This document shows, piece by piece, positions 19,211 through 29,042 of a DNA stretch of 64,000 nucleotides (positions are counted from its first letter, which is position 1; the number at the start of each line of letters is the position of its first letter). This stretch comes from Undaria pinnatifida. Lineage: Eukaryota; Sar; Phaeophyceae; Laminariales; Alariaceae. The stretch spans positions 18,136,125-18,200,124 of the forward strand of contig JABAKD010000016.1 of NCBI GenBank assembly GCA_012845835.1, read 5' to 3'. The notes beneath the pieces are model-generated. The model was not told the DNA's origin. It saw only the letters and a program-made list of their open reading frames with translations, and did no database searches. A program made the position numbers and the translations under genes.

Positions 19211-22200
19211 GCGAGCGAGCGAACCTCAGCGAGTGCGCCGCCCACATGGAGGACGCCAACACGGTCAGGGCACCAGCTTGGTGCGACGCGGCGAGGGGCA
19301 AGGGCGCGCACTGCAGGAGCGTCGTGATGCCCAGGGAGGCCTGATCGTTCGGAAAGGGGGACGGGGGAGCAGGGGGGTAGGGAACTGGGTTGGGGTAGGA
19401 ACATGAGTAGGGGTAGGGGTAGGGGTCGGCGTTGGGGTCGGGGTTGGGGTTGGGGTTGGAGTAGGGGTACGTATAGATTGAAGTGGGAGCGGAGGGGTCG
19501 GGGGGTTGGGGTTGGCATAAGAGTACGCGTTGGAATAAGGGTAGGGGTTATGGTAGGGTAAGGGGTTGGGGTAGGGGTAAGGGTAAGGGTAGCAGATAGT
19601 ATGAGGGTTGGTGTAAGGGCAGGGGTTGGGGTAAGGTTAGAGGTAGGGGTAGCGTAGGGCTTGGGGTATGGGTACGAGTTGGGGCAGGCGTACGGATTGT
19701 GGTAAGGAACAGGGGTGGAAATTAAGGTCGGGATGGGGGTGCGGTTGCGGCTGGGGTGGAGTAAGCGGTAGGGTTTGGAGTGGGATGGGGGTGGGATGGG
19801 GGTGGGAGGTGGGGGTTGAGTCGGGGTTGGGGTGGGGGGTAGGGATCAGGGTTTTAGGGTGAGAGGCGGTCGGGGGCGGGGGTGGGGGAAGAGTTACACA
19901 AGGTCGACGCGGGTACACCGCGAGCGAGGTGTTGGTGTAAATGCACGTAGCGAGAGAAAAAAGAAGGCGAGAGCTTGTCGGCATCGCGCATACTGTTAGG
20001 TTCCCTATGTTTTTCTGTTAATATCTTAATAATTGTTTCGTGAATTTGTATCGCTCGTACATACATGGGGGGGTTGTCATCAGGTGTTCCCTTCTGCCTT
20101 AACACGACCACGACTGGAAACACACCCAATCGGACATGTGCCATCTGTATCCTCGTCTACTCCACTTACTTCTCGCTTCTCGGGTACTCGCGATTCGCCA
20201 AGTCGCGAACCCGTGAAGCTACAAACTCACCACCTCGCCAACTCGCGACTGATACGAGGAATACACCGGACACGTCAGATACAACCAACACAACCGACGC
20301 CACCGACACAACTGACCTGAGCCGCGACGAGTCCCGCCGTCACACTCGTAGCCGCTCTCGGGGCCGGGGGCAGGGCCGCCCATAGGGCCCCACCGGCAGC
20401 TCCCCTCCTCGCGTACCAGAACATGCCCAACGCCGCCGCCGTAGTGGTCAACGCCAGGGCCCGGTGGTCAGCTTGAACGGTGGCGGAATTTTCGAAGAAA
20501 TTTCTCCACAGTGGCCTTAATTCTAAGATCTGCGGCCAGTTAGTTCGAGGAGACGCACCGGGGTGGGTGGGGGGGGGGGTACTCATTTGTTGCTTGCCTT
20601 AGTCACTTGACCATTGACCACGCATCCCTTTCGAGACGGAGTATTGCACCAGGGAGGGGAGAGGCATCAACGCCAGGGCACGGTGGTCGGCCTGAACGGT
20701 CACGGAATATTCCAAGACATTTCTCGACAGTGACCTCCTGGCTAAGACTTTGCGGCCAGTCAGTTTGAGGGCGCGCTTAGGGCGTGGGCGGGGGTGGGGG
20801 TACTCGTTATATGCATACCCGTAGTCTTATGACCATCGAAGTGCACCAAGCGCGAAGCGCCGTGAGGTGTTCGGCGAGTTGCATGAAGGGTGAGCTGCAT
20901 CTTACTAAGAATCACTTGTGAGTCGGACGTCTGCATTTTGCGCGTAATTTCTCGCATATGGATGGCAGCTTCAATCCATCCATATTTTTCTGGCGTTGCC
21001 GCTTCCAGAGACAGCAGTGGGGGTACATTGCAACTGCTTCGTGGGTGCCTTACCAAATGCGCACTACGTGATATCATCCCCTTTGCGCGGAGCTAAGGCT
21101 CTTCACGCCGCACAACATGACCCAACTCAACCACCATCTCGCGTACCGCCAAAACCTATAAACGAGAAGTACCACCAACGTTACCCTGGTGGTTTAGCTC
21201 ACGTAGGGAGAGGCGTGTTTTACAGTGTCGTTGCCGACCGACGCCAATCCCGGCAGAGGACCCGGGGGGGGCGGGGGGGGGAGGACGGAAAAAAGGAGGT
21301 GCGGAGCAGAGGCCGGATTGGGTTTGGTTCGAGGACGGGACGAGAAGGAGAGGGCGTGCGGTGGGAGCTAGAGACGAGTTGGGGGCAGAGAGGGAACGGA
21401 GGCGAGCAGATCATGTGGGGTTAACGAGTGGAAACTGGGCTGAAGAGGTGGGGGATGCGGGGGGTTGAGAGGGGGGGCATCAAAGAGGCAGTTAGATGGA
21501 GACGGGGGGGGAAGGGGCAGCCGACTGCCGTTTCGTGGGAACCAACGAACGATGGTCCTGGCTGGTCTTGGCTTGGTTCGCACCCCCCCTCCCCAAACAT
21601 ACCTCCACCTCCGTTTCCCGACCCCCGCGTCTGATACAAGTAACGTCTGCCTGGTCGGCGAAAACACGACGTGCTCCGTCCAGGCACTACAGGGGTCCGA
21701 GGGTCTGCGGTGTGACAGACCATGGTCATGCATGGCAACGATTACACCCCCCTCCCTTCCCCACCCGTCCGAAAACGAGCTCATATCGGCAAAGAACAAA
21801 AACCGTGTTGTTTCTTCGCTCACGCACTTCCTCAGGCAGCCAGTCGTCCTCCGTCATCTTCGGGAAGCGGTTGTAGCACCGTCCTGCGTCGTTTCCGGCT
21901 ACGAAGGCCCCGGACACCGCCGTCACGAACGCCACCGCGCAAACTCCGGTCGATGCAACCCCGAGCCTTGACGCGTGCCGCAGCAGGCCGGAGTCGAGCA
22001 GCAGCTTGCGCGCCGCCGACGCGGAGGGGGAGGTGGAACGAGGCCCGTCCAGAGCCTGGGCAGGTAAGACACACGACGACGATTATGGTGTGGCGGAGGG
22101 GGGGGGGGGGGGGGTAGAGTGGGGTAGGGTGGGGTGGGGTGGGGGCGAAGGAGGCGTGGGGGGGGGTTGAAGTTGAATTTGACTGTGAAATTGAATTTGA

Positions 22201-25200
22201 CAAGTGTACATATGTAATTCGAAGTGGAACAAGTGTAGTAGGTTGGATTCGAAGTTGAATAAGTACACTTTGGTAGATTTGAAGTTGGATACATGGTTGA
22301 ACGATGGAGTTGAATAAGTCTGATGTGCCGAATTTGAAGTTGAAAAAGTGTCATAGATTGAACAACGGAGTGGAAGAAGATGTAGTATGTTGAGTTTGAA
22401 GTTGGATACACGGACTACCACGGGAGACCGTATAAATCAGAATGTACGATAAACATAAAAACCTACATATCCCTTTACTTATATTCACTACATTCCGTCG
22501 CGATTACTATGTTCTCCCGTATTAGACTCAATAACGGACTTGAATGCGTGATATAGGTTGGGTTTGAAGTTGACTACGTCATCAATACGTTGGACTTAAA
22601 GTTGAGAAAAATACTTGAGTCGGGTTAGAAAATGAATAAGCGTAATAGATTGAAGATGGAGCTGAAGAGGTAAAAAAACTGCCAGTTTAAGTGCAGATGA
22701 AGAAGCGCAAGATATGAGCGTTCAAGCGATAGAAGCGCAAGCGGGGTGAGTTGAAGTTGAAGAGGAAGACGCGCAAATGGAAGGGAAAACAAAAACACAA
22801 AAAAAAAGACCACAAAAATACACAAGAAGCCAAACAGCGGGGTGTACCACTGTTGCAGGAATAGGCGCACTCTTATGAAAAAAGTATAACAGCAGCCGCC
22901 GACGCCAAGTCATCTGACTGAGAGCTATTTTCGAATCGCCCGTAATTAAAATGCCATCACATTTTGGTAGTATATAACTCCCCGGGACATCACAATCTCT
23001 TCTAACAGTATGTTCTGACATTAACTCAGTTACATTAACTCATAATCATAATTTAGTTCGTGGTCACAGGACAGGCTCCAATTCTTCCAATAAGGGCGGG
23101 ATAATACCTCAGGATAAAAATAAACAAACCAAAGCGTCTAACGGCAAATCTATACCAGGTACCTGTAGACCAGTGTGCACGAGAAGGGAAAAGGTAGCGA
23201 ACGCCGTAGCCAGGTGCGCTGCCAGTCTGTAAGGGCTTACGCGGATCTCCTTGCCCGCGGCAAGGTCGGCGGAACGGTCCTGCAAAACACGCGTCAGGAC
23301 AAAGCGTAAAATAAAATAATGAGAAGGGGTGGGGCGGGTGGGGGAAGGCGGTGGGGTCGGAGGAGGATTATAAGGTTGGGGGGAATAGGGAGAGGAGGAG
23401 GAGGTAGAGGAGGAGGAGGAGGAGGGAGAGGAGGGGGCGGGAGAAGCGTTGCATACAACGGGGGATGCGGGTCGGGGGTGAGGGGGGGGGTTAATTTAGT
23501 AAGCATGTATATCATGGACTCAAGAACAAAAACAAGGACACACACAGTGCACACAATACAAACAGCACGCACAACACAGACAACTCGAACAACAAACACA
23601 ACGCCCCCATCACCACCAACACCAACAACAGCCCTAACAGTAACACACAACACCCACAACACACAACACACAACACACACCTCGAGACCGCTCTTGACCA
23701 TCCACCAGCCCACCAGCCCCTGGCCGCCCCCCAGGGCGAGCAGCGCCGCCACCCGACCACGAATGTGCGGCGGAATACGACCCCGAACGCTGAAATAGAG
23801 GAGTGGAACTCCGTATATCAGGCCTAGGGCACGGCCTAGCATCCGGTGTGCATACTGCTCGGGAAAAGGGGACAGGAAAGTAAACACTTGATAAGGTATA
23901 CCTGGTATCTGGTACCGGTACGTTGCAAAATATCATACGGCATACCTGGTGCGTAGCAATATATGATATACCCCTGTACGAAACTAGAGTGTTCAGTAGA
24001 ACACGCGGCGTCACGCTTCTGACAAGCGGTACTTATGACTTATATCCGGAACAAGGGGTGAACGCTCGAGGCCGTCTTGAGTATCCGCATCAGCTCTCTT
24101 TTAAATTCTGCCATTTCTGTCTTGTTTGACCCTAGAGCTGCCTTGCACAGGAGCGAGGTATTACAAAGTTAACTCAAGAGGAGACCTTAACTAGCCAGCA
24201 TTTCTATCCCCGCGTCCCCGCGACCGCGCTTCTTTACATATACACCCACGTTTTGGGACAAAGCACTTCGGATTAGAGTCGACTTAGAACGGCAGCCGTA
24301 AAATGACGGGGGTAGGGTAGAAGCGGCAAGGCGGCAGCGGCAGCGACAGCATTAGCAGCAAGGTTTGGATAGGTTGGGGGTGGGTGGGGGGAGGGTAGGG
24401 GGTGGGGAAGGGGGGGGGTGGGGAGGGGGGGGGGTGTCAAGTATAGACGGGGGGGAGGGGGGGTAGCAGGTTATCCTTTCTGATCAACATCCCGTACCGC
24501 CTACCAGGTAGACGGTGCTGTGGCGGGGACCCTCGAACTCACCTCCCAGAAGAAGATATGCTTGAACTCGTCAAGGGTCATGCTACGGCGCTGCTGCCAC
24601 TCGGGAAACGCCTTGTAGCGGTCAAACTCCGCCTCCCACTCCGCCTGCACAGCGAAAAGGAAAGTGAACGTGTAAATTAGTCAGAAGGTGTTCTTCTACC
24701 GTGGATAGGGGACAAGCCGTCTATGTTCGACTGATGAACACGTCACGACAGACAACCATGACTGCTTGACTGCCAGATGATGGCTTGGCGAGCGCCCACT
24801 TCCCGACACATTTGTGAGGCTTGGAGTGATGTGTTGTGCGGAATGTCAGAATTGTTAAAACATTCTAGATAGACACGAGTAAAGCATGGCAAAATTGGCA
24901 ACAGTTTGCGGTACAGTTGAAGAAGTACGTATTACTATTGGCTAGTGGAAACCCTCGATTTGCAGTGTTCCAGCATTACGTGAAGGGATTTTGGGAAAAT
25001 TCCCTTAAACTATATTTCAAATCCTAACCCTATCATCCTGACCCCAACCCTAACCCTTGGTCGACCTGTATGGAAGTTGTCCGGAAGAAAACAAGCAAAG
25101 TTTTGTTTTTTTGTTCGGAAATAAAGTCGACCATTGCGTAGTTTTTTAGGCCTTTTCCATACTAATTACTAAGTACCATACAACACGTACTTACGGGCCT

Positions 25201-27229
25201 CGCATATCCTACTGGATCAGGTCGGCGTGGGAACAGGGTGATTGGTGGGTCCTGCCGGCGTCAATATACCCAGAGTGAGTTTGGAGGGCTCAGGTTCAGG
25301 TAGAATTGGGTCGAGGTGGGATCAAGGCGCCAAGCGGGAGCAGAGTGGAGTTGTGCAGACTTTTAGCAGCGTGGCATAGACTACGAACCGGCTTGCAATC
25401 AGGTGTCATCGGTGACTCCCGCGGCGTTTTCTCTTGGGGAGGTCGGCGAGTGCTTCGCAGTGACCATTGCATGCCGCTGGACGCTTATGTTTACGCATGT
25501 ATCAGGTGGACAACAGCAGCGGCAGCCTGAGAGTCGACATAGCGGTACGACAGCAGCACAGTTAGTAGCAGCAGTGAGCTCGTGTTTGGTACTTTGCTGC
25601 TGTCCTTTTACAATCTACAAGCACACCCCAGAGCTGTGAGACCGAGGACTTCGTCGAAATTTTTCTATCACCTGCAAGCTTGCGAGCGATATACTTTAAT
25701 CACGCGTGCTACTTCCGGAAGAACTCGCAGCTCAGGCCATTTCTTATACAGTCGGATTTGTCAGTCGAAAACGGCCTTTTTCGACTGAAGCCCAAATCGA
25801 GCTTTCTCTTTTCGACTGAGAATTCCAACTGGCGGATCCAGCCGAAAAATTAGACTATTTCGACTGGATCCTCCAGTCGAAAAACTCAGTCGAAAAAGTT
25901 TTACACGTATTTTTTGAAGCGATTGCATCGTTCATCCCACCACCAAACACACACCCACACGGCCACACGGCTACACACCCATACCAAGTACCACACTGCA
26001 GTATTATACAAGGCGCTGACGCTGGCGTGGCTATCACTGCTGTTGCTTCTCGCAGCAAGTTAGCGCGGCGCATTCCTAGTTCCGCTCGCCAGCAGCGTGT
26101 ATCACACGACAGCAGCAGCGCGGGGTATCGATCCCATGCTGCCAACTACGGCTGCGCCTGTAGCTTTGGCGGCTCTCGGCTGAGTGCAACTCCACGAACG
26201 TAGCTTTGGCGGCTTTCGGCTAAGCTCAAAGCCACCAACTCGCTGGGACGAGGGTTCGTCGAGCCGTTGCTCGCGGAGAAAGCGCGAAGCACAGAGCTGC
26301 CAACCGATTTCGACTTCTGTACAGCAGCAGTACTCCCTCGCACCAACCGCCTCTAGGAAGAGCACAAAAACTATAGAGTCGACGCGACTGACGATAAGCC
26401 TGTCCTGTGACCACGGACTTGATTATGCGAGTTGATGTGATAACAACAACAACAAGGACCAAAAGATTTCAGTCGAAAAAAAGTTAAGTCGAAAAGAGCC
26501 GTTTTCGACCGGCGGAATCCGACTGTATAAGAAAGGGCCTCACGCCGTGTTTTTTTTTTTCACGAAAACGGTGCTGGTACTGGTACACAAGTATCGCAGG
26601 TGTGTGTCCGCATCATGTCAGCATTCAGCATTTTTAGATGCGCCATTCCAGATTCTCGATCTCAAACAACACCACACAATTTCATTCAGCTCATTTGTCA
26701 AACGTCTCCACCTCGAAAAGCTACAATAATTGCTCCTCCGCCACCACCGAGCCACCACCAACACCACCAATCTCACCTCAGTAGAAGGCGGCAAAGACCC
26801 CTGCACCTTCCAATCCGTCATGCTCAAGCCCGACTTAGTCATTCGAGTTATCCCGCCGACCGTGACCATCACCGCTACGGCCCCAGCCGTGCCGAACAGC
26901 CATGCCGCGACAGCCGTGCTCGACTCTTCTTTCTTCGCCAAAGACTGAACCTTATTCCCGGCGGAGGCAGTAGGGGGTGGTGGTGGTGGTGGTGGTGGTG
27001 GCCGGGCGAGCTTGTCACCCCTGAGGGTAGAGCAGTGCCGTCTCGTCAGTGCTCTCGTTGCAGCAGCAGCAGAGCTAACCCTATGGCAGTTTGAGCCATG
27101 ATGCGAGTATTCCACCTTTGGAACAAGCGCCTTCCTAGCTGCTGCTATTGCTGTAGTTGTGCCCTTTGCGGGAGTCAGGCGCATGGCCGAGACTTTGCTT
27201 GCGTGCCGAGCAAAGAGCATGGGTGTCAT
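19098..27229 (-). CDS. COX15: COX15, mitochondrial heme A synthase
   Basis: Seven exons on the minus strand: 27229-26777, 24644-24543, 23854-23681, 23279-23163, 22055-21828, 20529-20317, 19340-19098, all phase 0, 509 residues. COX15 oxidises the C8 methyl of heme O to give heme A for cytochrome oxidase, in the mitochondrial inner membrane. The four invariant heme-ligand histidines are present: YAHRM (188), YRLAAH (265), QADHR (380) and AASHQ (449). Family motifs include [41 protein letters not shown] and LWRNFFEN. The N-terminus ([20 protein letters not shown]) is Arg-rich without acids, as expected for a mitochondrial presequence; Met4 (27220) could also start. A ten-Pro run (77-86) comes from a GGT microsatellite. 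The exon 3 acceptor is GAGCAG; use of CAG gives EYAHRM, the family form. The last 37 residues are unlike the family and lie in repeat DNA. Confidence 0.94.
19380..19860 (+). repeat. G-rich GGGGTAGGGGTTGGGG tract
   Basis: About 480 bases of degenerate GGGG(T/A)(A/T)GGGG units lie in intron 6 of COX15 (C-rich on the coding strand). It resembles a degenerate telomere-like or minisatellite tract. No exon is supported in it. Confidence 0.75.
20447..20799 (-). repeat. Tandem copy of the COX15 exon 6 acceptor side
   Basis: The stretch 20669-20799 resembles 20447-20579, which holds the first part of COX15 exon 6, its acceptor and about 45 bases of intron. In the copy the coding strand still reads [13 protein letters not shown] (exon: [14 protein letters not shown]), but the acceptor CCGCAG has become CCGCAAAG and the NFFEN motif is lost. 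Both copies are followed by a G-run and GTACTC, so the duplicated unit (about 222 bases) includes the start of the dispersed element. Confidence 0.88.
20579..20655 (+). repeat. Dispersed GTACTCAT element, copy 4
   Basis: Plus orientation, 50 bases upstream (on the coding strand) of the COX15 exon 6 acceptor. Begins GTACTCATTTGTTGCTTGCC and ends near CGAGACGGAG. Confidence 0.85.
20800..21260 (+). mobile_element. Dispersed GTACTCAT element, copy 5 (long form)
   Basis: Long copy in intron 5 of COX15. After GTACTCGTTATATGCAT it carries GCGCGAAGCGCCGTGAGGTG, TTCGGCGAGT, CTTCCAGAGACAGCA, GTGATATCATCCCC and a tRNA-like GGTGGTTTAGCTCACGTAGG stretch. The same order is found at 58414-58915 and, truncated, at 47325-47720. 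No coding potential; non-autonomous. Confidence 0.85.
21643..21750 (-). repeat. Dispersed GTACTCAT element, copy 6
   Basis: Minus orientation in intron 5 of COX15, starting about 75 bases after the exon 5 donor on the coding strand. Carries GTCTGCCTGGTCGGCGAAAA, CGACGTGCTCCGTCC and CATGGTCATGCATGGC. Confidence 0.82.
22190..22660. repeat. Degenerate GAAGTTGAA repeat region
   Basis: Intron 4 of COX15 holds many spaced copies of (T/G)GAAGTTGAA(T/A) and TTCGAAGTTG. The reverse complement, AACTTCAAC, dominates 43745-44640. Low-complexity, non-coding. Confidence 0.6.
25740..26534. mobile_element. 795-bp element with terminal inverted repeats (MITE-like)
   Basis: The ends TTTCTTATACAGTCGGAT (25740-25757) and its reverse complement (26517-26534) are perfect over 18 bases. 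Similarity continues inward through GTCGAAAACGGC and repeated TTTTCGACT. No transposase frame is present. It lies in intron 1 of COX15. Target-site duplication is not clear; GGCC occurs on both sides. Confidence 0.88.
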
Positions 27230-29042
27230 GTTAGTCCAGGAAAACGTGCCGATGGCAGCAAGCAGCAAGCAGCAGCAGTTGCAGCAGGCAGCAGGGAGCC
27301 CCGAATGAGAATTGAAGCACTGGAGTTCCATTACTTATGTAGGGATGTGTATGTTGCGGGCATGGCCCCGCTCGAGGGGAGGCGGGGGCAGGCAGCGATG
27401 TCTCACCCAGCTTTCGGCTTGCTCTTCGCAACTGCTGTTGACGCGACGAGGGAGCCGGTGCAGACGCGGATCCCGAAGACCCCCTCTGCTGTGTGGCGTG
27501 CGCTCGACAGGTGTGAACTTGGGGAGGGGGAAAAAAGCCATCTCTTGGGCTGTGGGTTGGCTGCTAGGCTCGCGATGATGTGTCGTATCCCGCCGAGCCA
27601 AGCAAGCGTGTTCCGTGTATTGACAGCATTAGGCAGCAGCAATATCATCCCGTACGCCTGATACCTGGAGTAACACCACCGTATGCTTGCATTACATACT
27701 GGATTATTGCGCTTACATCGGCCCGTGATTTGGCTCTCGTCCTTTTACCAATGGCGGCCGACGCCGGGGGTCTTCCTCCGAAACCATCCTTACTCGCGGC
27801 GGCGAGCGCTATCGTATCATACTACTGCTTTGTGCTGTACGTGCATCGTCGAGATCGTCGTGCGTCGTCGTGCAACCGGTATCTGCCTTGGAGCGAGCAA
27901 GCAAGCGGCCTTCATCACATGGTCTAGATGTCAATAGTTGACAACAATATATGGGTGCCTAAAAAACCTCGCAAAATTTGAAGACGTTGCGGGAGTGCTG
28001 CTGTGAACACTATTAATAGCTAGGACATATGATAAGGAGCTCTGCTTGCGGTGCTTTCTCTCGAGCAAAAGCCAACGCGGGCTCGGCAAGACCGCCAAGC
28101 TGCAGAAGGTAACACATATTTTAAACTTTGAAAACACGCTCACACAAAGCAGAAGAGGGGCGATGCCACGACAGCCTCAGCCTTCCCTCCGCTCACCCCT
28201 CTCGCCAACACGACGCACACCGCCAAATATACTACTCGTAGGAGGCCGGTCTTGTGGGGTGCGTCATGGCGCCGTTTGGTGTAGGGGCGCGGTTAAACCG
28301 CGGTCTCCCTACGATGTAGTGCAGGGGTGACAGCCTTATCACGAGCTTTCCCCCGCTCATCCCGCCGGCCGCAACAACCCACGACACACACCAGAGAGAG
28401 CACTCGTCGTACACCAAGTGTACGAGTAATGACGTAGCGACCAATAACAAACAATACTCATGACCTCCAGATAACCATCGCCCGCCCTCCTCCCTCCCTC
28501 CCTCTCTCATGTTACCCCGAATCCCCCCCCCCGCGTCCTCTGCCCCCCCGCGTCCTCTGCCCCCCCGCTTCTCCCCCCCTCTTCCTAGGCCGTTTGTTAT
28601 CTCTGGTCTCCTCCCTAGACCCAGGAATAGGAAAAGGACAGACAGCAGCTGCTGCATCAGCAATAGTGGTACAGCACAGCAGTAGCAGCAAGGCAGCAGT
28701 GGCAGCAGCAAATTGTGGTTGGGTGGGAAACTTTACTGCGACAAGAGCACAAGAGGAGCAGGAGCTATTTTTCGACTGACTACGCACTACTCTGTGCTCG
28801 GGCAGCAGTACTGTACTGCAAGTGCGCTGCTGCGGCGGTAGTACTCTGCTGTACTCGAGCAGTACTCAAGCAGGTCTCGAGTGCAGTAGCGCTCTACTGC
28901 TACAGTAGTACTCTGCTACTGCAATATAGTACTCTAACGCAACTCTACTGCTGCAGTACTTTACTGACTGCAGCGCATTCGGACCAACAACAAACTGCAG
29001 CAGTACATACCAGCACTCACACAGCTCTAGCACCTCTGAGCA
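27230..29042. promoter_or_regulatory. Divergent region between COX15 and HMG/histone-fold gene
   Basis: 1.8 kb between two divergent start codons. It contains CAG/CTG-type trinucleotide-rich stretches (GCAGCAGCAG near 27050-27300; CAGCAG and GTACT-rich sequence at 28650-28980). No gene, tRNA or intact mobile element was recognised. Promoters and 5-prime UTRs of both genes must lie here. Confidence 0.5.

Noticed and set aside
19380-19860. GGGGTAGGGGTT tract considered as a true telomere
   Set aside because: It is internal to COX15 and lacks the TTAGGG unit, so only a degenerate G-rich repeat is claimed.
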